Assembly (NCBI RefSeq): GCF_004216905.1
Contig: NZ_SGXJ01000001.1
Span: 1,488,001-1,552,000 of the forward strand
Reading direction: 5' to 3'
DNA: 64,000 nt
From: Kribbella sp. VKM Ac-2569
Lineage (GTDB): Bacteria > Actinomycetota > Actinomycetes > Propionibacteriales > Kribbellaceae
Shown: in pieces, positions 23,964 through 32,106 of the stretch
Layout of the letters: each line of letters starts with the position of its first letter
Position numbering within the stretch: position 1 is the first letter of the stretch
Notes under the pieces: model-generated
Database searches by the model: none
What the model saw: the letters and a program-made list of their open reading frames with translations, nothing else
What the model was told of the DNA's origin: nothing
Made by a program: the position numbers and the translations under genes

Positions 23964-24407
23964 CACGCTGTACCGCTGCGGTCAGCGGTGAGACGACTGA
24001 TGATGGTCTCTGCGTGCCAACTCAACGGGAGGAATGTGCTGCATGGAATCCAGTGGTTGGTCGTTCGACGATGATCGGCAGCAGCGCATAACTCCGGCGC
24101 GTCGCCCGGAGCGGGTGCTTGCGTACGCTCAGGCCGCACAGACGTTGAAGCAGCTCGGCGTACCTCGACCACGGGCTTCATCGTCAGCGGGTACGACTTC
24201 CGGCCCTTCGACAGGTTGCCATTGGCATCGACCGCGTACGACGCCTTCGCCGACCCCGAACGGCCGCCCCGCCGGTCGGTCGACGGTGTGCAAGCTCGAC
24301 AGGTAGTGCACCAGCGAGACACCGTACGCACGACCACAATCACGCTCAGGTGCACTACCCAGCCACCCGACACCTCCTGTCCAACGGGAGGAGATACCCC
24401 GACTGGC
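23964..24407. other. 444-bp gene-free stretch
   Basis: Between the kinase and the aldo/keto reductase no gene with a good start is seen. The right part holds copy 1 of the palindromic repeat (24288-24381). On the minus strand around 24170-24270 a short open piece reads ASYAVDANGNLSKGRKSYPL, which looks protein-like but has no start and no intact frame, so it may be a gene remnant. Confidence 0.5.
24288..24381 (+). repeat. Nested palindromic intergenic repeat, copy 1
   Basis: The left end GTGCAAGCTCGACAGG is followed by GGTAGTGCACC (24302-24312), exactly complementary to GGTGCACTACC (24349-24359). The right end is CACCTCCTGTC. The outer right arm is degraded. It lies 26 bp beyond the stop of the minus-strand aldo/keto reductase. 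Two further copies occur at 57933-58034 (inverted) and 61670-61771. Confidence 0.8.
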
Positions 24408-25355
24408 TTAGCTCGGGATGAGGCCGCGGGTGGTGAGGGCTTGCCAGAGTGCCGGTGGGATCGGGGCGTCGAGGTGGGTCAGGTTTTGGCGGAGTTGGTC
24501 GGGAGTTGCGGCGCCTGCGACGACTGAGATGACGCGCGGATCGAGCAGCGGGTACTGGAGCGCAGCGGCGGGAAGGTCGACGCCGTGGTCGGCGCAAACC
24601 TTGTCGATCTCGAGCGCACGAGCGAAGACGTCGTCGGGAACAGCTTCGTAGTCGTACTTCGCGTCGCGGCTCGGCGTGAAAGCAAGCAGCCCGCTGTTGA
24701 ACACAGCCGCCGCCACAATCCGTACCCCGTGCACATCACACGCATCCACCAGCTCCGGTACGGCGCTCTGGTCCAGCAACGTGTAGCGATTGGCCACCAT
24801 CAGTACGTCGGCCAGCCCAGTGCGGACCGTGGTCAGCTGAGCATCAATGCCAAGCGAACCGGTGCCGATCGCCGCAACGATCCCCTCGTCCCGCAACTCG
24901 GCGAGTGCCGCCAACGCCGAGTCCGTCGCGCCAGGGATCCCGGACAACTCCGGGTCGTGCACATAGAGGATGTCGACCCGATCCAAGCCCAGCCGGTCCA
25001 GTGACTCCTCGACCGACGCCCGTACTCCGGCACCCGAGTAATCGAGCACCCGCTGCAGACGCGCAGGTACGACGAATCCGCCGGCGGCCATCGCCGATCC
25101 GTCCCACGACGGATCCTCCCGCAGCAGGCGCCCGACCTTGGTCGACAGAACGTACTCGTCGCGCGGCTTCGTAGCGAGGAAACGGCCCACGCGCTGCTCG
25201 GACAACCCCAGCCCGTAGTGCGGTGCGGTGTCGAAGTGCCGGACGCCGGCGTTCCAGGCCGCGTCGAGGATCGCGTCGGCCTCGGCCTCGGAGTACTGCC
25301 GGAAAAGGTTGCCGAGCGGTGCGCACCCGAGACCGAACCGCGGTACGTCAATCAC
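24408..25355 (-). CDS. Aldo/keto reductase, probable L-fucose (aldose) dehydrogenase
   Basis: A 315-residue TIM-barrel AKR. FGLGCAPLGNLFRQ, HFDTAPHYGLGLSEQRVG (catalytic Asp and Tyr), LSTKVGR (catalytic Lys) and LYVHDPE (His) are all present, and the pattern is that of D-threo-aldose/L-fucose 1-dehydrogenases. It would oxidise the sugar to its lactone. The start is GTG at 25355 with GGGGAG upstream. It diverges from the FAH hydrolase/SDR/GntR operon across a 125-bp regulatory gap, matching the non-phosphorylative L-fucose route. Confidence 0.8.
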   Translation of the reverse strand: MIDVPRFGLGCAPLGNLFRQYSEAEADAILDAAWNAGVRHFDTAPHYGLGLSEQRVGRFLATKPRDEYVLSTKVGRLLREDPSWDGSAMAAGGFVVPARLQRVLDYSGAGVRASVEESLDRLGLDRVDILYVHDPELSGIPGATDSALAALAELRDEGIVAAIGTGSLGIDAQLTTVRTGLADVLMVANRYTLLDQSAVPELVDACDVHGVRIVAAAVFNSGLLAFTPSRDAKYDYEAVPDDVFARALEIDKVCADHGVDLPAAALQYPLLDPRVISVVAGAATPDQLRQNLTHLDAPIPPALWQALTTRGLIPS

Positions 25356-25387
25356 GTCTGCTCCCCAGCGTTCTGAACTGTGGACGC

Positions 25388-25423
25388 ACGCTAGACATCA
25401 TATGTTTCACCTGTCAATGTGAA
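25388..25423 (-). promoter_or_regulatory. Divergent promoter with overlapping operator for the fucose-type cluster
   Basis: On the minus strand TTGACA (25412-25417) and TAGCGT (25388-25393) are separated by 18 bp, a good promoter for the aldo/keto reductase. The -35 box is embedded in TTCAC-N8-GTGAA (25406-25423), a perfect 5-bp inverted repeat. That is a plausible site for the GntR regulator encoded at 27109. On the other strand TACGAT (25461-25466) could be the -10 of the hydrolase operon. Confidence 0.55.
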
Positions 25424-25480
25424 CCGAAGCCGCGAATCAGCCAGTCAAAGCGGCTAAAGATACGATCTGGAGGTAGTGCG

Positions 25481-26338
25481 ATGAAGTTCGCCCGCTTGGG
25501 TCCTCTCGGTGCGGAAGCGCCGGTCGTCGTCACCGGGGACGGCGTCCGCAGCCTCGCCGGGCTCACCGCGGACCTCGACGCGCGGTTCTGGGAGTCCGAC
25601 GGGCCGACCCGGGTCGCGGCCGCACTGGCCGCCGATGAACTGCCGCTGGTCGAGAACGCCGACGACCTGCGGATCGGTCCGCCGATCGCCCGGCCGGGCG
25701 CCATTGTCTGCATCGGCATGAACTACGCCGCGCACGCCGCCGAGTCCGGCGCCGAGCCGCCGTCGTCGCCGGTCATCTTCTTCAAGGCACCGAACACGCT
25801 GGCCGGCCCGAACGACCCCGTGACGATCCCCAAGGACAGCACGAAAACGGATTGGGAGGTCGAGCTCGGAGTGGTGATCGGCAAGCGTGCGTCGTACCTC
25901 GACTCCCCCGCGGACAGCCTGGAGCATGTCGCCGGTTTCGTGGTGGCCAACGATCTGTCCGAGCGCGCCTTCCAGATCGAGCAGTCCGGCGGCCAGTGGA
26001 GCAAGGGCAAGATCGCCGCCGGCTTCAGTCCGGTCGGTCCTTGGCTGATCACTCCCGACGAGATCGAGCACCAGAAGCTCAGCCTGCGCAGCTTCGTCAA
26101 CGGCGAGCCCCGCCAGGATTCCAGCACCGCCGACCAGATCTTCGACGTCGCCACGGTCATCCATCACCTGAGCCAGTACATGGTGCTCGACCCGGGCGAC
26201 CTGATCATGACGGGAACGCCGGAGGGCGTGGCGCTGTCCGGCCGGTTCTCGTATCTGCGGCCCGGCGACGTTGTCGAGGTGGAGATCGACGGTCTGGGCC
26301 GGCAGCGCCAGGAGTACGTCGCGTTCGAGGGCGCCTGA
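25481..26338 (+). CDS. Fumarylacetoacetate hydrolase family, probable 2,4-diketo-3-deoxy-L-fuconate hydrolase
   Basis: A 285-residue FAH-fold enzyme. The metal-binding glutamates/aspartate lie in TKTDWEVELGVVIGK and FVVANDLSERAFQIEQSGGQ, and GDLIMTGTPEGVALSG closes the fold. The opening MKFARLGPLGAEAPVV and the QWSKGKIAAGFSPVGPWL block resemble L-fuconate-pathway hydrolases that yield pyruvate and L-lactate. ATG at 25481 has TGGAGGT 7 nt upstream. It overlaps the next gene by one base. The assignment to the fucose route comes from the neighbouring AKR and SDR. Confidence 0.82.
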   Translation: MKFARLGPLGAEAPVVVTGDGVRSLAGLTADLDARFWESDGPTRVAAALAADELPLVENADDLRIGPPIARPGAIVCIGMNYAAHAAESGAEPPSSPVIFFKAPNTLAGPNDPVTIPKDSTKTDWEVELGVVIGKRASYLDSPADSLEHVAGFVVANDLSERAFQIEQSGGQWSKGKIAAGFSPVGPWLITPDEIEHQKLSLRSFVNGEPRQDSSTADQIFDVATVIHHLSQYMVLDPGDLIMTGTPEGVALSGRFSYLRPGDVVEVEIDGLGRQRQEYVAFEGA

Positions 26339-27096
26339 TGAGCGCCGGGGAGTTCGACGGCCTGGTCGCGATCGTCACCGGAGGCGGATCGGGCATCGGT
26401 GCGGCCGTCGCCCGCGAACTCACCGCGCGGGGTGCGCGCGTCGCGGCGTTCGACCTCGAACCTGCTGGCGTCCCGGAGGGCGTGCTCGGGATCAAGGCCG
26501 ACGTGACGGATGACGCCAGTGTGCGTACGGCGGTTCAGCAGGTCGTCGAGGCGTTCGGCCGAATTGACGTGGTGGTCAACAACGCGGGCATCGGCGCACA
26601 GGGCACGATCGAGGACAACCCGGACGACCAGTGGCACCGGGTCTTCGACGTCAACGTGATGGGCGCGGTCCGGGTCAGCCGGGCCGCACTCGCGTACCTC
26701 CGTGAGTCACCGGCTGCCGCGATCGTCAACGTCGCCTCGGTCGCCGCGACCACCGGCATTCCCCAGCGAGCGCTCTACTCCACCACGAAAGGCGCGGTGC
26801 AGTCGCTGACGCTGGCGATGGCCGCCGACCATCTCCGCGAAGGTATCCGGGTCAACTGCGTGAACCCCGGTACGGCGGCAACTCCCTGGGTGCAGCGCCT
26901 GCTCGACGCGGCGCCCGATCCCGTCGCCGAGCGCGCTGCCCTTGACGCGCGTCAACCGCACGGACGGTTGGTCTCCGCCGAGGAGGTCGCACTCGCAGTC
27001 GTCTACCTGGCTGGGCCTTCCTCCGGCTCGACGGCGGGTACGGCGCTCGCGGTCGACGGCGGCATGGCTACGCTGCGCCTACGTCCAAAGGACTGA
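26338..27096 (+). CDS. SDR family oxidoreductase, probable 2-keto-3-deoxy-L-fuconate dehydrogenase
   Basis: A 252-residue classical SDR with TGGGSGIG cofactor site, NNAG, and the catalytic Ser/Tyr/Lys in NVASVAATTG and ALYSTTKGAVQ. VNCVNPGTAATPWVQRLLDA is characteristic of the 2-keto-3-deoxy-L-fuconate dehydrogenase subgroup. In that pathway it precedes the FAH hydrolase. The start overlaps the hydrolase stop (TGATG). It is the second gene of the hydrolase-SDR-GntR operon. Confidence 0.82.
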   Translation: MSAGEFDGLVAIVTGGGSGIGAAVARELTARGARVAAFDLEPAGVPEGVLGIKADVTDDASVRTAVQQVVEAFGRIDVVVNNAGIGAQGTIEDNPDDQWHRVFDVNVMGAVRVSRAALAYLRESPAAAIVNVASVAATTGIPQRALYSTTKGAVQSLTLAMAADHLREGIRVNCVNPGTAATPWVQRLLDAAPDPVAERAALDARQPHGRLVSAEEVALAVVYLAGPSSGSTAGTALAVDGGMATLRLRPKD

Positions 27097-27108
27097 GAAG
27101 GGAGCCGG

Positions 27109-27801
27109 ATGGCGCTGACCGACGTCGCGATCGAGAAGATCAAGACGATGATTCTCGACGGCCGCCTCAAGCCGGGCGACAAGCTGCCTCGCGAGGCAGA
27201 TCTCGCCGACCAGCTCGGCATCTCGCGGAGCCCGCTGCGCGAGGCGGTCAGCGTGCTGTCGATGCTGCGGATCCTCGACGTACGGCGGGGCGACGGTACC
27301 TATGTCACGAGCCTGACGCCCGACCTGCTCCTGGAGACGATGAGCTTCATCATCGACTTCCATCAGGACTCCGGCATCCTCGACCTGTTCGAGGTACGCC
27401 GGGCGCTCGAACCGATGGCCGCAGAGAAGGCCGCGCTCCTGATGAGCGCCGACGACGTGGCCGAACTACTCGCGCTGACCGGGGCTGTCGACGTCGACAG
27501 CCCGGTCGGCGACGTTGTGGCGAACGACCTGGAGTTCCACCACCGGATCGCGACGGCCGCGGGCAATCCGGTGTTGTGCTCGTTGATCGACAGCGTCGCC
27601 GGACGTACCCACCAAGCCCGAACCTGGCGAGCTGTCACTCAGGAAGACGCCTTCGAGCAGACGAAGCGCGAGCACCGCGCGATCGCCCTCGCGATCGGTG
27701 ACCGGCAGCCCAGCGTCGCCGCCGCGCTGTCGCTGTCACACGTGGCAGGCATCGAGAACTGGATCCGCCGCAACCTGGGGCCGGACGCTACGACCGCGTG
27801 A
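27109..27801 (+). CDS. GntR family regulator, FadR/FCD subfamily
   Basis: A 230-residue repressor. The N-terminal winged helix reads AIEKIKTMILDGRLKPGDKL then ADQLGISRSPLREAVSVL. The FCD ligand-binding domain (~residues 85-225) contains EVRRALEPMAAEKAALLM and metal-ligand-like positions in NDLEFHHRIATAAGNP. Located 12 bp after the SDR gene, it probably controls both divergent transcripts through the TTCAC-N8-GTGAA site. A sugar acid of the pathway is the likely inducer. Confidence 0.88.
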   Translation: MALTDVAIEKIKTMILDGRLKPGDKLPREADLADQLGISRSPLREAVSVLSMLRILDVRRGDGTYVTSLTPDLLLETMSFIIDFHQDSGILDLFEVRRALEPMAAEKAALLMSADDVAELLALTGAVDVDSPVGDVVANDLEFHHRIATAAGNPVLCSLIDSVAGRTHQARTWRAVTQEDAFEQTKREHRAIALAIGDRQPSVAAALSLSHVAGIENWIRRNLGPDATTA

Positions 27802-27828
27802 ACCGCGGCGCCCGCTTGTGGACCCGGC

Positions 27829-28152
27829 CTAACGGCCGACGGCCTTGGCGAGCTGGGCCTTGGTCATGGTCGAGCGGCCCTTGATGTTCTTCTGCTTGGC
27901 CTCGTTGTAGAGCTGTTCCTTCGTGCGACCCTTCGAACCGCTGTGCGAGCGCAGTCCGCCGCGGCGTCCGGACGAGATGTCGTGGGTGGAGGAACGGCTC
28001 GACTCCTTCGCCTCGCCGGCGCGGGCACGCTCCTTGTTCACGGTGCGCGCCGCGATCTCCTCGGCGATGTCCTCGCTCCGGCCCCGGTCCTTCAGGCCTT
28101 CCTTGATGTGCTCGTACTGCCGTTCGCGCTTCCGATTCGATCCTGCAGGCAT
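27829..28152 (-). CDS. Rho-N/SAP-like small basic protein (plasmid stabilisation type)
   Basis: A 107-residue, very basic and hydrophilic protein. The first part (RKRERQYEHIKEGLKDRGRS then EDIAEEIAARTVNKERAR) is helical. The end TKEQLYNEAKQKNIKGRSTM followed by TKAQLAKAVG matches the small helical Rho termination factor N-terminal/SAP-like fold. Homologues in actinomycetes are often labelled plasmid stabilisation proteins without proof; nucleic-acid binding is likely. ATG at 28152 with AAGGAG 8 nt upstream is preferred to 28197. It follows the VTC gene by 41 bp on the same strand. Confidence 0.75.
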   Translation of the reverse strand: MPAGSNRKRERQYEHIKEGLKDRGRSEDIAEEIAARTVNKERARAGEAKESSRSSTHDISSGRRGGLRSHSGSKGRTKEQLYNEAKQKNIKGRSTMTKAQLAKAVGR

Positions 28153-28193
28153 GTCGGTCACTCCTTCCATCGCCCCTCCCGGTACCCCGACCC

Positions 28194-28964
28194 TCACCCC
28201 ACAACCAAGCGGTGGACAGTTCGGTGCCAGGGGTTGGCTCGGAGAGTCGGGTTCAGGAGCGCGGCCGCCACGCAGTATTTGCTGACCTGGATCGGGCGGA
28301 TTCGGAGGTCCCGCAGTACGGCGTCTGCGGCTCCGGTCTGGCCGTTGGTCTTGCTTTCGACGAGGACGGAGTCGGGCAGGACGTCGATCGAGCTGGTCGC
28401 GTCGGAGAAGCGCAGGTCGATGTCGCAGGTCAGGCGCTCGTGTGCCGTCGGGTCAGTGAGCGTGCTCCTGCGGTACGTCGTGAGAAGCGCGGGCCGCAGT
28501 CCGTCGACGGGCCCCACGCCGTACGCCGTCCTGAGCTGCTCGGCGAGGAAATCGTGAGCGGGACCCGTCAACCGCCCGCGATCCGAGGCGGCGTACGGCA
28601 GGCGTGACTTGATCGTCTCGGAGCGATTGCCCTTCAGCTTCACCTCGAAGCTGCACTCGCCGCTGTCCAGATAGGTCCGCGTACGCACCTTGTACCGGTA
28701 GCGCCGGCGCTGGAGATGCTGCCGGTACAGTCCGTGCGACGGCGTGTCGAAGTACACGGACTCGTACTGAAAGCTCCGCTGCCCGTCGATCTCCAGTACG
28801 GCGAACCGGTCGCGCAACCGGTTCACCAGTTCGACGAACACCCCGACCGGCACCAGGTACTTGCGATCCACCCGAACCTGCAGCGCCGCCTCGGCCAGCA
28901 CCTCCTCCAGCGAGATCGGCCGCAACTCGGCGAGCGCGCCCGTCAACGCGGCCCGGGTCCTCAC
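28194..28964 (-). CDS. VTC-domain polyphosphate polymerase-like protein
   Basis: A 256-residue soluble protein of the VTC/CYTH tunnel fold. Its basic tunnel residues appear in RVDRKYLVPV, FQYESVYFDTPSHGLYRQHL, RRRYRYKVRTRTYLDSG and FEVKLKGNRSETIKSRL, with an acidic ESKT near the end. Relatives polymerise polyphosphate from ATP. It begins with GTG overlapping the DUF4956 stop by 4 nt; DUF4956 membrane proteins are regular partners. The pair sits next to a two-component system that may sense phosphate or envelope conditions. Confidence 0.85.
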   Translation of the reverse strand: MRTRAALTGALAELRPISLEEVLAEAALQVRVDRKYLVPVGVFVELVNRLRDRFAVLEIDGQRSFQYESVYFDTPSHGLYRQHLQRRRYRYKVRTRTYLDSGECSFEVKLKGNRSETIKSRLPYAASDRGRLTGPAHDFLAEQLRTAYGVGPVDGLRPALLTTYRRSTLTDPTAHERLTCDIDLRFSDATSSIDVLPDSVLVESKTNGQTGAADAVLRDLRIRPIQVSKYCVAAALLNPTLRANPWHRTVHRLVVG

Positions 28965-29551
28965 GACGCGTACCGCTGGAACGGACGTACGGCGGCCGGC
29001 GCGTCCGCCCGCGTGCGATAGCGGACGTCGACGACGGTCGTGTCGGTGACCAGATCCAGATCGAGTACGACGAAGTACCGGACGTCGGCGCGCAGCAACC
29101 GCTCGAGCGCCGGACCGACGTCACGGACATCCGGATACGCCTGATCGAGAACGACCTTCTGACGCCGCGACCGCAGCGTGAGTCGCGGGTGGTCGACGAC
29201 GTACATCAGGGCGACGAGCAGGAAGCTCAACGCGGGCGCGAGCCAGAACGGACCGGGATGCAGGCCGTTGACGAGGCCGAGGGCCAGCGAGATGAAGTAG
29301 TACGCGACCTCTTCCTGGGTGATCGAGTCCGAGCGGAGCCGGATGATCGAGAGGATCCCGAACAGGCCGAGCCCGAGCCCCACCCCGGCGCCACTACCGG
29401 CCAGCATCGCGGTGACCGCGAGGACGCCGACGTTCAGCGCGACGTACGCGAGCAGCAGGTCGCGCCGGTGGTAGCGGCGAAAGTAGGTGCCGTAGGCAAG
29501 CAGAGCGATGGTGAGCAGGTCGGCGGGTATCGCGAGTCCCAGACCGGACAT
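28961..29551 (-). CDS. DUF4956 membrane protein
   Basis: A 196-residue protein with four to five hydrophobic segments in the first ~120 residues (IPADLLTIALLAYGTYF, LLAYVALNVGVLAVTAML, GLGLGLFGILSIIRLRSDSI, LSFLLVALMYVVDH). A soluble C-terminal part then carries ALERLLRADVRYFVVLDLDL. This is the DUF4956 pattern, often beside VTC polymerases. GGAGGAAACC precedes ATG at 29551. It overlaps the polymerase gene by 4 nt, so the two products are made together; it may anchor the polymerase or conduct polyphosphate. Confidence 0.85.
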   Translation of the reverse strand: MSGLGLAIPADLLTIALLAYGTYFRRYHRRDLLLAYVALNVGVLAVTAMLAGSGAGVGLGLGLFGILSIIRLRSDSITQEEVAYYFISLALGLVNGLHPGPFWLAPALSFLLVALMYVVDHPRLTLRSRRQKVVLDQAYPDVRDVGPALERLLRADVRYFVVLDLDLVTDTTVVDVRYRTRADAPAAVRPFQRYAS

Positions 29552-29631
29552 GGTTTCCTCCAGGTGGCTGATGTTGCTTCCATCTTTCCGCCCTGCCGTG
29601 AGAACCCGCTGAGGCGATCGTGAGAGACCTC

Positions 29632-30291
29632 TCACGGAAGCAGGCGGTACCCCATCCCGCGCACGGTCTGGATCCGGTCGGCGCCGAGCTTGCGGCGCAG
29701 GTACCGGATGTAGACGTCGACCACGTTCGAGCCCGGGTCGAAGTCGAAGCCCCAGACCTGCGAGAGCAGCTGTTCGCGCGACAGCACCTGGTCGGGATGC
29801 CGACAGAACACCTCGGCGAGCAGGAACTCCCTCGCTGTGAGGTCGATCGACGCGCCGTCGACGAACACGCGCCGGGTCCGCAGGTCCAGGCTGAGCTCTC
29901 CGACCTGCAGGATGTTCGCGTCCGGCGTGCCTTCGCTGCGCAGCCGGAGCCGGACCCGCGCCAGCAGCTCCTCGAACGCGAACGGCTTGGCGAGGTAGTC
30001 GTCCGCACCGCCCTCCAGCCCGGCAACCTTGTCCCGGACGCTGTCGCGCGCCGTCAGGATCACCACCGGCATCGCGACCCTTGCCTCACGCAACCGTCGC
30101 AGCACGGTGAACCCGTCCACCCGAGGCAGCCCGATGTCCAGGACCATCAGGTCGTAGTTGCCGGTAGCACCTTCCTGGTACGCCGTCTCGCCGTCGCCGA
30201 CTACCGTCGTCACGAACCCGTTGCTGCGCAGGCCGCGCTCGACGAACGAGGCGATCCGCTCCTCGTCCTCGGCGATCAGAATCCGGTTCAC
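29632..30291 (-). CDS. OmpR/PhoB-type response regulator
   Basis: A 219-residue regulator: a receiver domain with phosphoacceptor D52 (MVLDIGLPRVDG), acidic pair in LIAEDEER and Lys in YLAKPF, then a winged helix ending VYIRYLRRKLGADRIQTVRG. It starts with GTG overlapping the kinase stop by 4 nt. It lies 80 bp upstream of the DUF4956-VTC genes on the same strand, so it may control them directly or be cotranscribed. Confidence 0.92.
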   Translation of the reverse strand: MNRILIAEDEERIASFVERGLRSNGFVTTVVGDGETAYQEGATGNYDLMVLDIGLPRVDGFTVLRRLREARVAMPVVILTARDSVRDKVAGLEGGADDYLAKPFAFEELLARVRLRLRSEGTPDANILQVGELSLDLRTRRVFVDGASIDLTAREFLLAEVFCRHPDQVLSREQLLSQVWGFDFDPGSNVVDVYIRYLRRKLGADRIQTVRGMGYRLLP

Positions 30292-31685
30292 TCCGCCTCC
30301 ACTCCGGCCGGCAACGTCAGCTCGAACCGCGCACCCGGCCCGGCGGCCAACCGTACGTCGCCGCCATGCGCCCGGGCGATCGATCGTACGATCGCCAAAC
30401 CCAACCCGGCTCCTTCCGTACGGCGTTGCGCCGTACCGCGAGCGAACCGCTCGAAGATCCGCTCCCGATCCTCCGGCGGAACCCCCGGCCCGGAGTCGGC
30501 CACCCACAGCAGCACGCTGCCGTCGGCGTCGAGGTACGACCCGACCTCGATCCGGTCATCCGTCTTCGTATGCCGGACCGCATTGGACACCAACTGCATC
30601 AGGGCCTGTGTGAGCCGCTGCCCGTCGGCGAGGATCGTCGCGTCCGCGGTCGCCGCGACCCGCCAGGCTCGCTCGGCCAGCGGTCGCGCCTTGGCGACCA
30701 CTTCGACGACGAGTTCGGTCAGATTGACCTCGCCGAGTTCGAGGAACCCGGGCCGGTCGCTCTTCGCGAGGACCAGCAGGTCGTCGACCATCCGGTTCAT
30801 TCGGGCCAGTTCGTCCAGCACGAGCGCCTTCGTCTCAGCGCGGTCCCGCGGGTCGTCGCCCATCAGTTCCAGATGCCCGCGAATCACCGTGATCGGGGTC
30901 CGCAGCTCGTGCCCGGCGTTGTCGACGAACTCGCGCTGCGCGACGAACGCGTCCTCGAGCCGGTCCAGCATCGTGTTGAACGTCCGTGCCAGGTGCGCCA
31001 CATCGTCGTTGCCCACGACATCGATCCGGCGCCGGAGGTCGGTCTCGCTGATCCGTTCGGCCGTCGTCCGCAGCTGCCGGATCGGAGCGAGCACCCGGCC
31101 GGTGACCAGCCAACTGGCGCCGGCGGCCAGCACGAGCGTGATCGCGGCGATGATCACCAGCGCGCGGGCCGCTTCCATCGACGGCTTCGCGATCAGGTCC
31201 CGGAACTCGAGTACGACGAGCTGCGCGCGGACCGGCTGCGCCCCGATCCGCACCGGAAGTACGCCGTACCGGACGCGGCCCGCGGTGCTGTCGATCCAGC
31301 CGTACGCCGGTTCCGTGGCGCCGGCGAGGCGCCGTACGAAAGCAGCGTCGGTATCGAGGCGTGCGGGCGGGCTGCCCTGGCTGCGGTGGTACGGGTTGCC
31401 GTTGACGATGGTGAACAGGGCCTCGGAATCGTCCGGCAGATTGCTCTGCAGCCATCGGTCCAGCAGATCCTCCGGGCGTTGGAAGGACGCGGCGGCGGGC
31501 GAGGCAGCGAAGGCGCGGAACTTGTTCGCCTCATGGGTGAGTTCGTCGTCCGCGGAGTCGTCGGCGCGGGCTGCGAGGACCTGCCAGGTGAGGAAGACCA
31601 AGGCGCCCAGCGCAAGCGTGAGGACGCCGAACATCCAGCCGATGATCCGCACCCGGGCGCTGACCACCGGGCGGCGATCAGCCAT
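30288..31685 (-). CDS. Sensor histidine kinase
   Basis: A 465-residue membrane kinase. TM1 (~residues 20-36) and TM2 (~175-195) enclose an extracellular sensor region of ~140 residues. A HAMP domain follows (LAPIRQLRTTAERISETDL), then the phosphorylated H259 in FVDNAGHELRTP, and an ATPase domain with N box SNAVRHTK and G boxes DSGPGV and GAGLGLAI. ATG at 31685 overlaps the upstream acidic-protein gene by 8 nt. It phosphorylates the coupled response regulator. Confidence 0.92.
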   Translation of the reverse strand: MADRRPVVSARVRIIGWMFGVLTLALGALVFLTWQVLAARADDSADDELTHEANKFRAFAASPAAASFQRPEDLLDRWLQSNLPDDSEALFTIVNGNPYHRSQGSPPARLDTDAAFVRRLAGATEPAYGWIDSTAGRVRYGVLPVRIGAQPVRAQLVVLEFRDLIAKPSMEAARALVIIAAITLVLAAGASWLVTGRVLAPIRQLRTTAERISETDLRRRIDVVGNDDVAHLARTFNTMLDRLEDAFVAQREFVDNAGHELRTPITVIRGHLELMGDDPRDRAETKALVLDELARMNRMVDDLLVLAKSDRPGFLELGEVNLTELVVEVVAKARPLAERAWRVAATADATILADGQRLTQALMQLVSNAVRHTKTDDRIEVGSYLDADGSVLLWVADSGPGVPPEDRERIFERFARGTAQRRTEGAGLGLAIVRSIARAHGGDVRLAAGPGARFELTLPAGVEAE

Positions 31686-31941
31686 CGTCGTCCGGGTCGT
31701 CCACACCGTCATCATCGTCGTCCACCCCGGCCGTCCGGGCCGGCGCGGGCGAAACCGGCGAGGCTCCCGTGGTCGGCGGCGAGATCGAGGGAGCCGGGGT
31801 CGGCGTAACGGTAGAGGCCGGTACGACGACTGTGTCGCCGAGTTCCGGCGCGGACCGGCCGGCCAGGTACCGGGGCAGCACGAACCCGGCCACCACCAGC
31901 ACGCCGGCGACGACCCCGTAGATCACGCGTGGAGATCGCAT
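31678..31941 (-). CDS. Membrane-anchored protein with Pro/Thr linker and poly-Asp tail
   Basis: An 87-residue protein. It has one N-terminal membrane segment (VIYGVVAGVLVVAGFVL), a Ser/Thr/Pro-rich spacer (TPTPAPSISPPTTGASPV) and a tail GVDDDDDGVDDPDDDG. The tail should be outside the cell and could bind calcium or other cations. It is the first gene of the kinase operon and its end overlaps the kinase start by 8 nt. It may therefore modulate what the kinase senses. ATG at 31941 is used; a TTG at 31947 is an alternative. Confidence 0.65.
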   Translation of the reverse strand: MRSPRVIYGVVAGVLVVAGFVLPRYLAGRSAPELGDTVVVPASTVTPTPAPSISPPTTGASPVSPAPARTAGVDDDDDGVDDPDDDG

Positions 31942-32051
31942 CCTCAAAGCCTGCGATCCCTCCCGAAGAACCGCATGAGCCGAACATTACAGACTTCTCA
32001 TGTTCAAAGGCCTCGTGCTGTTCGCGCGGCTGGCAGGTTGTTGCGCAAGTA

Positions 32052-32086
32052 GCGGGTTGTTGCACGCCAGGCGTGAAACAACCCGC
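32052..32086 (-). terminator. Strong hairpin after the chitosanase gene
   Basis: Two stacked stems share one axis: GCGGGTTGTT pairs with AACAACCCGC and CACGCC pairs with GGCGTG around a single A, with one G/A internal mismatch. The hairpin lies 21 bp beyond the chitosanase stop and also faces the two-component operon start, isolating the two units. No long T-tract follows. Confidence 0.75.
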
Positions 32087-32106
32087 CACCGCGCAGTTCG
32101 ATGTGG

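Noticed and set aside
29620..32052. An 810-codon plus-strand frame opposite the two-component genes
   Set aside because: The minus strand carries a textbook kinase and response regulator with 4-nt overlap; the plus product is low-complexity Ser/Arg.
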